Assembly (NCBI GenBank): GCA_040880125.1
Contig: JBBDJB010000049.1
Coordinates: 14,709 to 78,708 of the forward strand
Reading direction: 5' to 3'
DNA length: 64,000 nt
From: JBBDJB01 sp040880125
Lineage (GTDB): Bacteria; Planctomycetota; Planctomycetia; Pirellulales; JBBDJB01
Below are positions 16,829 to 25,596 of the stretch, piece by piece. Position numbers and translations under genes: made by a program. The notes under the pieces are model-generated. The model was given only the letters and a program-made list of their open reading frames with translations. It was not told where the DNA came from and did not search any database. How positions within the stretch are numbered: position 1 is the stretch's first letter; each line of letters opens with the position of its first letter.

Positions 16829-18493
16829 GTGTCGAAGCTGCCGCGCGGCAATCCGCCCGTGCTCGTCATCGGTGCAGGGCCGGTTGGGCTGACTCTGGCC
16901 TGCGAATTGTTGCGCCGCGATATCGAGTGCCGCGTCATCGACGCGGCCGAGGGGCCAACTCCGCCCGAACAGTCGCGGGCGCTGGCCGTGCATGCGCGCA
17001 CTTTGGAAGTGTTTGACGACATCGCCATCGCCCAACGGCTCGTGCAAAACGGCCGGCAGCTTCGCGCGATTAACGCGTATGAAGCAGGGCGGCGAATCGC
17101 GCGATTTGAACTCGACTTCCACGGCGTCGGAACCTCATATCCCTACTTGCTCGTGTTGTCGCAGGGCAAGACCGAGCGTTTCCTCATCGATCGCATTGAG
17201 GAGCTGGGAGGGCAGGTCGAGTGGAACACGCAGCTATCTGCGTTGCGTCAGGATCAAGAGGAAGTCGTCGCCACGCTGGCGACATCAGCCGACGAGGATC
17301 ATCAGGTGCGTGCCGCGTGGCTGGCGGGTTGCGACGGCGCGCACAGTGCGGTCCGGCACGCTCTTGGTCTCGCCTTCGAGGGCGCGGAATATCAAGAGAC
17401 GTTTCTACTTGCGGATTTGAGTGTGGACTGGCAGTTCATTCAAAGCGAGGCGCATATGCTGCTGACCAGCGGAGGGCTGCTTCCCGCGATTCCCCTGCCC
17501 GAGCCGGGGCGCTGGCGGCTGATCGATGCGACTGGCGCACCAGAGCTGCGCGATCCACAAGCGATCGTGGCGCGGTTCGAGCAACTCGTCGAGGCGGCCG
17601 GCCTCCCGAAATCGAGCCTCACCGACCCGAGTTGGGCGGCCAGCTTTCGCATCCATCGCCGCACCGTCGAGCAGTTTCGCATAGGGCGCTGCTTCCTGCT
17701 GGGCGATGCCGCCCACGTCCACAGCCCGGTCGGCGGCCAGGGCATGAACATCGGTGTTCAGGACGCTTACAATCTCGGCTGGAAACTCGCCATGGTGCTT
17801 CAGCGTCGGGCAGGCCCGGAGTTGCTCGATTCCTATGACCTGGAGCGGCGTCCCGTCGCATTGGCAGTCCGCCGCGGGACGGACCGCGCCACGCGTGTCA
17901 TCACGCTTCGCAATCCGATTCTGCGCATTGCGAGAAAGTACCTCGCGGCGTGGCTGTCGAAGCGAACCATTGTCCGGCGGCGGATGACGCGGCAACTTTC
18001 GCAATTGGGCGTCGGCTATCCCCGCAGCTCGGTTGTCGACAGGCGCCCCCACGGCAGGTCACGCGGCCTGGCGGTGAGGCCGGGCGATCGCTTTCCCGAC
18101 GCCACATTGCTGCAACCCGAGACTCGCGAGCCGGTGCGCCTCTTGGCCTGTTTGGGGAAACGGCATCGGGTGATCTTCTTTTCCGGATCTCAGCCGGGTG
18201 AGGCCGCCGCCGCGTCACAGATCGCCAAAGAGCTCCTAGATGAACGACCACAACTCGGCCAGGACGCTTTCGACTTGTATGGGATCATCCCGGAGGAATC
18301 CGCCTCCTCGATCCGCGAGTGGGCGGGCAACATTTTGATCGATCCCGGCGGCCGATTCCATCAATCCTTGGGCATCCAGCGATCTGCCTTGTACCTCGTT
18401 CGGCCCGATGGCTACGTTGCCTACTGCGGGCAACCGGCATCTTCCGCCGGGCTGATCCGTTTCTGGCAACGCACGTACATACCGCCCGGCTAA
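16829..18493 (+). CDS. FAD-dependent aromatic-ring monooxygenase (PheA/TfdB family)
   Basis: The 554-residue protein is started at GTG 16829, just before the Rossmann fold; an in-frame ATG at 16781 would add 16 residues of low likelihood. GAGPVG (15-20) binds the ADP part of FAD, AGCDGAHSAVR is the DG motif, and CFLLGDAAHVHSPVGGQGMN is the GD motif that contacts the flavin ribityl chain and gates NAD(P)H. This order is that of class A flavin hydroxylases such as pentachlorophenol and phenol monooxygenases. The last 150 residues form the thioredoxin-like C-terminal domain of that group. It stands alone, so the phenolic substrate cannot be named. A short 7-bp inverted repeat (ACGACGT/ACGTCGT, 18517-18540) lies just past the stop. 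Confidence 0.87.
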   Translation: MSKLPRGNPPVLVIGAGPVGLTLACELLRRDIECRVIDAAEGPTPPEQSRALAVHARTLEVFDDIAIAQRLVQNGRQLRAINAYEAGRRIARFELDFHGVGTSYPYLLVLSQGKTERFLIDRIEELGGQVEWNTQLSALRQDQEEVVATLATSADEDHQVRAAWLAGCDGAHSAVRHALGLAFEGAEYQETFLLADLSVDWQFIQSEAHMLLTSGGLLPAIPLPEPGRWRLIDATGAPELRDPQAIVARFEQLVEAAGLPKSSLTDPSWAASFRIHRRTVEQFRIGRCFLLGDAAHVHSPVGGQGMNIGVQDAYNLGWKLAMVLQRRAGPELLDSYDLERRPVALAVRRGTDRATRVITLRNPILRIARKYLAAWLSKRTIVRRRMTRQLSQLGVGYPRSSVVDRRPHGRSRGLAVRPGDRFPDATLLQPETREPVRLLACLGKRHRVIFFSGSQPGEAAAASQIAKELLDERPQLGQDAFDLYGIIPEESASSIREWAGNILIDPGGRFHQSLGIQRSALYLVRPDGYVAYCGQPASSAGLIRFWQRTYIPPG

Positions 18494-18705
18494 GCAAGGC
18501 GACACGCCGCGCGAGCACGACGTACCGCTGAGCACGTCGTACGCTGCGGGTTCTCCACAGTCCCCCGCGCGGGGCGCCAGCGCCGCGCAGAGTACGGCGT
18601 TGCACGACAAGCGTGCGATCTTGTAGCGAAGCGCAGACCGCTTTAACTTGCAGATGAGGCGCACCGCGTATCGTGGCCAAATTGGATGCCTTGCCACCGC
18701 ATCCG

Positions 18706-19368
18706 TTACCGCGCGGCCGTGGCGTCGATGGCGAAATCCAGATGGGGATCGTGGGCGTAGAAGTGACGCGCGATCTGCTCGGAGAGGACGGTGACGTACT
18801 TGCGATGGAATCGATCCAGCGTCGTTTCATGCACGGGTACGCCGCTGTTGACAGGGTAGAGGACTTCTCCCAGGGGCTTTTCCCACACCATCTCGCCGCC
18901 TTGCGTCATGTCGTAGACCGACAGTTGCACCTCGGCGTGCCCCTGGTAAAGCGTCTGGCCCTTGTAGAGATCGAAATCCGCCAGCTCGATGTGTACCACC
19001 ATGTCGGCGTCGACCGCCTGGGCCAGCTCTTTAAAGTCCTCGCCGTCGCTGGCGTCGAACCAGTTGTCCACGTCGGCCGGGTTCACCACGTCGATGTCCT
19101 TGACGTTCGTGTCCAGCAACCGGCCCACCTGCCGGGAGAGATCGCGAGGCGCGCTGGCATGGCTGAACTCATACGACGAGGGCGGACGGCAAACGACAAC
19201 CACTCGCTTGCCGACCAGTTCCGTGCACTCCGCCGGCACGTCGCCCGCCCCCGCGGCATAGAACACCGTGGCCAGAAGCCGATGGCAACCGGCCGAAGGG
19301 ATCAGCATGAGCACGATCAAAAGCGAAGCATACGACCAGACGCGAACAGGCTGCTGAGAACGATCCAT
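18706..19368 (-). CDS. Putative lipoprotein of unknown function
   Basis: The 220-residue protein is started at the ATG at 19368, which has GAGGAG 6 bases upstream; the longer upstream extension is poorly supported. A signal sequence ends in a lipobox-like PSAGC with the lipid-bearing Cys at residue 28. The mature domain contains DADMVVHIELADFDLYKGQ and a VQLSVYDMTQGG segment. This alternating beta pattern resembles outer-membrane-associated lipoproteins that bring a conserved beta-sheet domain to the envelope. It is followed on the same strand by the end of the window's flavoprotein region and preceded by the DUF2752 gene, with which it may be cotranscribed. The function is unknown. Confidence 0.75.
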   Translation of the reverse strand: MDRSQQPVRVWSYASLLIVLMLIPSAGCHRLLATVFYAAGAGDVPAECTELVGKRVVVVCRPPSSYEFSHASAPRDLSRQVGRLLDTNVKDIDVVNPADVDNWFDASDGEDFKELAQAVDADMVVHIELADFDLYKGQTLYQGHAEVQLSVYDMTQGGEMVWEKPLGEVLYPVNSGVPVHETTLDRFHRKYVTVLSEQIARHFYAHDPHLDFAIDATAAR

Positions 19369-19472
19369 CGCTTCTCCTCGCAAGCACAGGATAAGTAGTT
19401 CAACGCGCCGCACCACGGAGAACTTCCTGTTCTCCCGCCTGACGCGGTGGTATTTCTTCTTCGAGCAGAGCC

Positions 19473-19925
19473 TCAACCGCTCCAATACCGCCACAGCCAA
19501 TCGAGCAGCGTCACGGCACCGATGAGAACGCCGACCGAAATGCCCACACGCTGCTCAGGAGCGAAAATCCACCAGCGGCCCCGAAGGGCCGAAACCAACA
19601 GCCATGGCGCTGCCAACAAGGCCGATAACCCCAACAGCGTGCCGCCCAGGTTGGACTGCACGGCCTCAAGAACATTCCCACGAACCAGATGAGCCCATGA
19701 TGTCGTCATCCCGCAGGATGGACACCGCATACCGAAAAGCGCCGTGAACGTGCAGGGCGGTAGTCCCAACTGCCGATGCGTGCCGAAACCGCTAGGGCTC
19801 GGGTCGAGCACCCCGGCCACCGCCAACAACACGAAAAGTCCCACCCCAAGTGCGGCCAGCAGGACGCGCGTCGGTCCGCCGAGCCGAACGGGTTGCCGCG
19901 GGTCGCTGTACGTCACGTCGGCCAT
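19473..19925 (-). CDS. DUF2752-family membrane protein
   Basis: Starting at the ATG at 19925 gives 150 residues; an upstream start at 19970 would add 15. The family signature is clear: a hydrophobic helix (VLLAALGVGLFVLLAVAGVL), then PCTFTALFGMRCPSCGMTTS with its paired cysteines, then two more membrane helices. DUF2752 proteins are small inner-membrane proteins of unknown role; the Cys pair may bind a metal or form a disulfide. The gene lies 104 bases upstream of the lipoprotein gene on the same strand. Confidence 0.85.
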   Translation of the reverse strand: MADVTYSDPRQPVRLGGPTRVLLAALGVGLFVLLAVAGVLDPSPSGFGTHRQLGLPPCTFTALFGMRCPSCGMTTSWAHLVRGNVLEAVQSNLGGTLLGLSALLAAPWLLVSALRGRWWIFAPEQRVGISVGVLIGAVTLLDWLWRYWSG

Positions 19926-20035
19926 CAAAAGTCGGGGCAGAAGATTAACGACTTGCTCTGGTCCGAGCAAGAGCGATTCGCCGCTGCGAAGACTACACCA
20001 AAAGCAGGCGAGCCGCGTTCGCCAACAGGGGAGGT

Positions 20036-20869
20036 TTAACGCGACTGCGGTTCCGCTTCGCCAGCCGGCTCGGCCAGTTCCTCCAAGTCAGCCTCCCTGA
20101 CGCATATCCGCTCAATGCGCGTCGCGCGGCCGGTCTGCTCGTCCAATTCTATCACGGTGCCGCTCAGTCGCACGTCGCCGGCGGCCACTTCGAAATAGGT
20201 CGGATTGAACGTCAGGGTCGTCTCCATGACCCGATCGACGCGGCGGCCCAGAATGCTGTCATGTGGGCCCGTCATGCCGACATCGCACTGGAAGGCGGTT
20301 CCACCCGGCAAAACGCACTCGTCGGCGGTCGGGACGTGCGTGTGCGTTCCCAGCACCGCCGTGACGCGGCCGTCCAGGTATCGGCCCATCAACTGCATTT
20401 CGCTGGTCGCTTCGGCGTGAAAATCAACCAGCACGGCCTTCACGTCCTTGGGTAAATTCGCCAGCACACGGTCTGCGGCTCGCCAGGGGCAATCGACCGA
20501 CTTCATGAACAGTCGGCCCAGGGCACACATAACGGCGACCTGCGTGCCGTTACGAGCCGTGAGGATCATATGATCCTTGCCCGGAGCCTCCTCGGGGAGA
20601 TTGGCCGGCTTGACGATGTTCGGCCGCGACTCGAGCGTCTGGATGATCTCGCGCCGCCGGTAGATGTGGTCGCCCAGCGTAATGCCATCCACCCCGGCAG
20701 AGACCAGCGCGTGATAGATGGCCGGCGTCAGTCCGGAGCCGCCGGCGGCGTTTTCCGCATTCGCCACCACCAGGTCCAGCCGCTGCTGTTTGATGAGTCC
20801 GGCTGTGGCGCGCACGACGATGTCGCGCCCCGGTTTTCCCACCACGTCGCCGATCATCAGAATCCGCAC
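20036..20869 (-). CDS. ymdB: YmdB/TIGR00282-family metallophosphoesterase
   Basis: This 277-residue protein starts with GTG and is a textbook member of the YmdB family of calcineurin-like phosphodiesterases, which hydrolyse 2',3'-cyclic nucleotides and influence RNase Y-linked gene expression in Bacillus. Metal-binding motifs are present in order: GDVVGKPGRD, NAENAAGGSG, GDHIY (replacing the usual GNH), DFHAEATSE and GTHTHVPTAD. It lies directly downstream of rny on the same strand, 79 bases away, reproducing the rny-ymdB order known from Firmicutes. A short acidic tail (EELAEPAGEAEPQ) follows the domain. Confidence 0.95.
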   Translation of the reverse strand: MRILMIGDVVGKPGRDIVVRATAGLIKQQRLDLVVANAENAAGGSGLTPAIYHALVSAGVDGITLGDHIYRRREIIQTLESRPNIVKPANLPEEAPGKDHMILTARNGTQVAVMCALGRLFMKSVDCPWRAADRVLANLPKDVKAVLVDFHAEATSEMQLMGRYLDGRVTAVLGTHTHVPTADECVLPGGTAFQCDVGMTGPHDSILGRRVDRVMETTLTFNPTYFEVAAGDVRLSGTVIELDEQTGRATRIERICVREADLEELAEPAGEAEPQSR

Positions 20870-20948
20870 GAAAACTTCGTCTTTCTCAACAAGCGGGCGT
20901 GTGTTCCTGGCGAATCGGAAACTTCGCCGGGACGTTCTGCTCCGCTTG

Positions 20949-22499
20949 CTAATGCGCCAACTCGGTGATGCGGGTCTCTCGCAACACGGTAACTTTGATT
21001 TCCCCGGGATAGGTGAGCTGCTGTTCGCATGCCCGGGCGATATCGCGGCATATCTTGGCCGCCGTCTCGTCGGTGGTCGCCTTGGCGTTGGCGATCACCC
21101 GCAGTTCACGTCCCGCTTGGATGGCAAAGGCCTGCGAGACTCCGTCGAAGGCCGTGGCGATCGATTCAAGATCCTCCATCCGCTTGATGTAGCGGTCGAG
21201 CGACTCGCGACGTGCGCCCGGCCGCGACGCGCTGCATGCATCCGCAGTAGCGCATAGTACCGTGTACGGCATATCGATGCGAATATCGTCGTGGTGCCCC
21301 AGGGCGGCGTGCACAATCTCAGGCTTTTCACCGTACCGCTTCAGCAGGTCGGCGCCGATCTTCGGGTGGCCACCTTCCATGTCATGGTCGGCGGCCTTAC
21401 CGATATCGTGCAGCAAACCACAACGGCGAGCCAGTTTGCCGTTCAATCCCATCTCGTCGGCCAGCATTCCGGTAAGGAAGGCCACCTCGATCGAATGTCG
21501 TAGCACGTTCTGGCTATAGCTGGTGCGGAAGTAGAGTCGCCCCAGCAGGTGTATCACCCGCTCGTGCAAGCCGTGGACGTCCGCCTCCTGGGCGGCTTCT
21601 TCACCCTTCTTCTGGATGAATCGCTCCATCTCGGTCTGGGTCTGCTCGACCACCTGCTCAATGCGGCCTGGGTGGATTCGGCCGTCGGCAATTAGCTTGT
21701 CGAGCGCCATGCGGGCCACCTCGCGCCGCACCGGGTCGAAGGCGCTCACAATCACCACGCCCGGCGTGTCGTCGATAATCACGTCGACACCGGTCGCCTT
21801 CTCGATCGCCCGAATGTTGCGACCTTCGCGGCCAATGATGCGGCCCTTCATCTCGTCGTTGGGTATGTCCACCGTGCTGGTGGTCGAGTCGGCGGTGTGC
21901 GCAGCGGCGAACCGCTGGATCGAGGTGAGCAAGATGTCCCGCGTTCGGGCCTCGCAGATCTGCTCAAGCGTGGCCTCGTGCTTTTGAATCAAGGATCCCT
22001 GCTCGTGCGTCAGCTCCGTGTCTAGCTGTTCCAGAAGCTGACGCGTAGCCTCTTCGAGAGTCAGCCCGCTGATCTGATGCAGCTTTTGCCGCTGCATGTC
22101 GAGTAGTTTCGCTAGTTCCTCGTTGCGGCGGTCAGCGTCCTCGATCCGCTCAGCCAGCTTGCGCTGACTGCTTTCTACCATCTTCTCTTGTTTGCGGAGT
22201 TGTTCGCCCCGCTGTTCCACGGCGTCGTCGCGCTTGTCGAGCTTTCGTTCCCGCTCGTGCAGTTCTTCGCGGATCTTTGCCAGCGCGGCTTCGCCTTCGG
22301 CTCGCTGGCGAAGGGCCGACTCCTTGATCTCGAGTTCGGCCTCCTTGCGTCGAGATGAGGCCTCGATTTCCGCCCGTTCGATGATCTGCCGGGCGTCCTT
22401 CTCGGCGTCCTTTTTTCTCAAATAGTCCAGCAGCTTGACCGCGACCGCACCGAGGACAACCGCGAAGACAATCAGGACGATTTCAGTCAGGTAGGGCAT
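20949..22499 (-). CDS. rny: Ribonuclease Y
   Basis: The start at 22499 gives 516 residues, the usual RNase Y length. A membrane anchor (TEIVLIVFAVVLGAVAVKLL) is followed by a long Lys/Glu/Arg-rich coiled coil (about 25-180), a KH domain (GRIIGREGRNIRAIEKATG, about 215-235) and an HD domain with LLHDIGKA (about 365) plus GHHDD. RNase Y is the endonuclease that starts mRNA decay in many bacteria lacking RNase E. An upstream in-frame start at 22598 would add 33 Arg/Pro-rich residues before the anchor and is rejected. The gene is divergent from tilS across a 925-base gap and is followed by ymdB. Confidence 0.97.
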   Translation of the reverse strand: MPYLTEIVLIVFAVVLGAVAVKLLDYLRKKDAEKDARQIIERAEIEASSRRKEAELEIKESALRQRAEGEAALAKIREELHERERKLDKRDDAVEQRGEQLRKQEKMVESSQRKLAERIEDADRRNEELAKLLDMQRQKLHQISGLTLEEATRQLLEQLDTELTHEQGSLIQKHEATLEQICEARTRDILLTSIQRFAAAHTADSTTSTVDIPNDEMKGRIIGREGRNIRAIEKATGVDVIIDDTPGVVIVSAFDPVRREVARMALDKLIADGRIHPGRIEQVVEQTQTEMERFIQKKGEEAAQEADVHGLHERVIHLLGRLYFRTSYSQNVLRHSIEVAFLTGMLADEMGLNGKLARRCGLLHDIGKAADHDMEGGHPKIGADLLKRYGEKPEIVHAALGHHDDIRIDMPYTVLCATADACSASRPGARRESLDRYIKRMEDLESIATAFDGVSQAFAIQAGRELRVIANAKATTDETAAKICRDIARACEQQLTYPGEIKVTVLRETRITELAH

Positions 22500-23424
22500 A
22501 TGGCTAGTTTCCCTGCTCGCCGTGCTGTCGGGCGGTGGCCGAGCCTTTGCGCGCAGCTCGACAAGCGGCACGCGACCGCCCGTCGCATCACTCCGCAAAA
22601 GGTCGTCAGCGGGAACAAGCCGTACTCAGAGGAGAACGGTGACGGGTACGCCGCGAATTGGGCGTACTACTCCGATCGAATCGAAACGCGGCAGAAGAAA
22701 CTCAGCCGGCAAGCAGGTGCTGCTTCGAAATCGCCCGAGCCAGGCCCCAAATTTTCACTCGGGTCGGTGGAATACCGCTACCATGCAGAATCGCCGACAG
22801 AGCACGTCCAGCCAAGGCCGGACACACATACATCCAGCTCGTACCGAAACACCTGCCGGACCACGACGTGGCGCGGGCGGATCTCGCGGGAGCGGCCACG
22901 CGGCCTGGTGGCCGAGTGGCACTGGATTTCCAGGGGGAGGATATCCGGGCCGCTGCACAGGCAGCACCCCAAAGCACTCGCACGATGAGGATCAGCCAAT
23001 CCATCGTCGTAACTCCAAACCCCGGAAAAAGCTGGTTCTTACTACCGGAAACAGATCAGATCGGAGTACTCGTCATCCGGTCCCTTGGGCAGGCTGTCCG
23101 CTTCGGCGACCGCCGAAGGCACAGTGCGTCAATTGGACACGGTGCATTCAACATTGCTCCGCTGGCTAGCCCTGCTCCCCATTCGGCAAATCGCCAAGGT
23201 GCCGGTACTGGCCAACGCTGCATCGTACCACAGTCGCTGACTGGTGAAAACGGTACTCCAGCCGGGCCGCTCGCAATCTTCGGACGCCGCGACCACTGGT
23301 CGCGATCAGGCAAGCCACGCCCTTTAACGTGGCTGGGCCATTGCCGGGGACGGTATGGCCGTGGTGCGGCCGGGCGGTCCCCGCACTCGCCAAAACGGCT
23401 AAAATGGGGCGCCGAGAGACGCCA
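22500..23424. other. Large non-coding gap between divergent rny and tilS, palindrome-rich
   Basis: About 925 bases separate the divergent starts. Several frames of 100-280 codons cross it on both strands, but they are Arg/Pro/Ser-rich, overlap each other and match no family, so none is called. The centre (22861-22950) is dense in short palindromes: CCACGACGTGG (22861-22871), GGCCAC/GTGGCC (22894-22913), CTGGATTTCCAG (22922-22933) and GGATATCC. This may be a long 5' leader or a small structured RNA on the minus strand before rny, but no known RNA family could be recognised. Confidence 0.4.
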
Positions 23425-24441
23425 ATGCCTTCGCTTCACGAATTCGAACTCCGACTGGCCGCTGCATGGCCACCCCAGCGGTGGCGTGATCTGACGGTAC
23501 TCGTCGGCGTATCCGGAGGCCCGGACAGCGTGGCCCTGTTGCGGGCGCTCTGCGCCGTGGGGAGTTCAGCGGGGCAGGGGACCGGGAAGGTCGTCGCCGC
23601 CCATGTTCACCATGGGCTGCGGCATGAAGATGCCGATCTCGACCGGTCTCTAGTCGCTCAACTTTGCCGTCAGCTCGATCTGCCATTGGAGGTCCGGCGT
23701 GTGAATGTGGCGGAACTGGCCGCCGCTGAGGGAGATGGCGTAGAAGCCGCCGCCCGAAAGCTTCGTTACGGATGTTTCGAGGAGATGGCCGAAGCCTGCG
23801 GCGCCCGATATGTGGCAACTGCTCACACCGCGGACGACCAGGCCGAAACGATACTGCACCGCATCGTGCGGGGTACCGGAATCGCCGGCCTGGCGGGCAT
23901 TCCCCGCGTGCGGCGGCTCACGCCGGCGCTGACGCTGATTCGCCCGCTGCTGGACGTGCGGCGCAGCGAAGTGATCGACTATCTTGACTCCATCCGGCAG
24001 CCGTACCGCGAGGATCGCACGAACCGGGATACGCGCTTCACGCGAAATCGCATCCGGCACGACCTCTTACCCAAGCTGGCGGCCGAGTACCACGGCAAAG
24101 TGACCGAGGCATTGCTGCGGCTCGGGCAGATGGCCGGCGAAGCGCAGGCCGTGATCGGGCGGCAGGTGGACGAGTTGACCAGCGCAGCCGTCGACTGCTC
24201 GGAAGGGGGGGCGCTCCGCTTCGACTCCACGCTCCTAGCCGACCAGCCGCGCTACCTGGTCCGGGAGGTGATCGTGGCGGCCTGGCGGGAGAACGGTTGG
24301 CCACGGCGGGCGATGGGTTATGCGCAGTGGGATCGGCTGGCGGATTTATTAATCGCGGGCGTCGCCAGCCCGGCAGAGACGCTGCCTGGCGGCATTGTCG
24401 CCCGACACGATGGCGAGCGGCTCGTTCTGAGCCGCGCCTAG
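23425..24441 (+). CDS. tilS: tRNA(Ile)-lysidine synthetase TilS (short form)
   Basis: The protein modifies the wobble C of tRNA-Ile(CAU) to lysidine, using ATP. The PP-loop SGGPDS (residues 30-35) opens the N-type ATP-pyrophosphatase core, with AHVHHGLRHEDAD, KLRYGCF, ATAHTADDQAETIL and the RNRIRHDLLP segment all in the usual order. From the ATG at 23425 it is 338 residues, close to the short Aquifex-type form and lacking the C-terminal domains of the E. coli enzyme. An in-frame ATG at 23404 is possible; 23425 is preferred because GAGAG precedes it and the family start fits. The gene converges on tsaD, 21 bases away. Confidence 0.94.
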   Translation: MPSLHEFELRLAAAWPPQRWRDLTVLVGVSGGPDSVALLRALCAVGSSAGQGTGKVVAAHVHHGLRHEDADLDRSLVAQLCRQLDLPLEVRRVNVAELAAAEGDGVEAAARKLRYGCFEEMAEACGARYVATAHTADDQAETILHRIVRGTGIAGLAGIPRVRRLTPALTLIRPLLDVRRSEVIDYLDSIRQPYREDRTNRDTRFTRNRIRHDLLPKLAAEYHGKVTEALLRLGQMAGEAQAVIGRQVDELTSAAVDCSEGGALRFDSTLLADQPRYLVREVIVAAWRENGWPRRAMGYAQWDRLADLLIAGVASPAETLPGGIVARHDGERLVLSRA

Positions 24442-24462
24442 CTTGCGCCATCGCATCCGCGA

Positions 24463-25485
24463 TCACGCCCGCTCCAACCCGGCTACGATGTCCAGGTCCA
24501 ACTCCTCGAAGAGCCCCGCCCGATAGCGTTCGACCGCGATGGCGCCCATCACTGCGTTGTCCGTGCAGAGTTTCAGCGGTGGAATGAAGACCTTGATCCC
24601 CCTTCGCTGGGCAGCCTGCTCCATCTGCGCACGGAATGGTCCATTGGCCGCGACGCCGCCGCCGACGCAGAGGATGCCGATGCCACAACGCTCGAGAGCG
24701 TGCTCCGCCTTACCAACCAGGCAATCGATCACCGCCTGTTGGAAACTCGCCGCCACGTCGCAGACTTCCTGCCGGTCGAGATCGAGGCGGCTAAAATCAA
24801 CCTTGCCCGCACCCGCCAGATGGTATCGAACGGCGGTTTTCAGGCCGCTGAAGCTGAAGTCGAGCCGGTCCCTGTCATCCAAGAGCGCGCGGGGAAAGCG
24901 ATACTTGGCCGGGTTGCCGTCACGAGCGGCTTTCTCGATCGACGGGCCGCCGGGGTACGGCAGCCGCAACATCTGGGCCACTTTGTCGAACGCCTCGCCC
25001 GCCGCGTCGTCGATCGTGCCACCGAGCAAGTGAAAATCGAGCGGTCCCTGGCACCGGTACAGGCTGGTGTGTCCGCCGCTGACGATCAGCCCCACGCAGG
25101 GAAAGACGTTCTCTCTGGCGGCAATGCGGCAGGCGTAGATGTGCGCCTGCAAGTGGTTTACCGCTAACAACGGCAACCCGGTCGCCAGGCACAGGGTCTT
25201 GGCCGCCACCAGGCCCACCAGCAGTGAACCGGCCAGGCCCGGGGTATTAGCGACAGCAATGCCGTCCAGATCCGCGAGCGTGACTTTCGCCCGCCGTAGC
25301 GCCTCGTCAATCACCGGCAGGATCCGCTCGACATGCGCACGCGAGGCGATCTCCGGCACCACGCCGCCAAATCGCTCGTGCAACCGATCCTGCGAAGCCA
25401 CAACGGATGCGAGAACTTCCAACTCATCCGTCACGACGGCGGCAGCCGTTTCGTCGCAGGTGGTCTCCAGGGTGAGCAGCTTCAT
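24463..25485 (-). CDS. tsaD: tRNA N6-adenosine threonylcarbamoyltransferase TsaD
   Basis: The 340-residue protein belongs to the ASKHA/glycoprotease family and transfers the threonylcarbamoyl group to A37 of ANN-decoding tRNAs with TsaB, TsaE and TsaC. It shows LTLETTCDETAAAVV at the N-terminus, VPEIASRAHVERI, the metal-binding VNHLQAHIYA (two His) and IVSGGHTSL, then GGTIDDAAGEAFDKVA and GGVAANGPFR. All active-site segments are intact and the length is normal. An S41 protease gene lies upstream on the same strand, 111 bases away, and tilS converges from the other side, so two tRNA-modification genes are adjacent. Confidence 0.97.
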   Translation of the reverse strand: MKLLTLETTCDETAAAVVTDELEVLASVVASQDRLHERFGGVVPEIASRAHVERILPVIDEALRRAKVTLADLDGIAVANTPGLAGSLLVGLVAAKTLCLATGLPLLAVNHLQAHIYACRIAARENVFPCVGLIVSGGHTSLYRCQGPLDFHLLGGTIDDAAGEAFDKVAQMLRLPYPGGPSIEKAARDGNPAKYRFPRALLDDRDRLDFSFSGLKTAVRYHLAGAGKVDFSRLDLDRQEVCDVAASFQQAVIDCLVGKAEHALERCGIGILCVGGGVAANGPFRAQMEQAAQRRGIKVFIPPLKLCTDNAVMGAIAVERYRAGLFEELDLDIVAGLERA

Positions 25486-25596
25486 GAGACGTGAAACTTG
25501 AATGAGCGCCGGCGAAACGCGAAGCGAGCAACGAATTGGTATGACCGTAGACCGACGATCGTTTGCACGAATAGATCATCTGCCCCGCCGCCAAGC

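Noticed and set aside
22658..23494. 278-codon plus-strand frame in the rny-tilS gap
   Set aside because: Runs into tilS in another frame, lacks a ribosome site and overlaps other equally weak frames.
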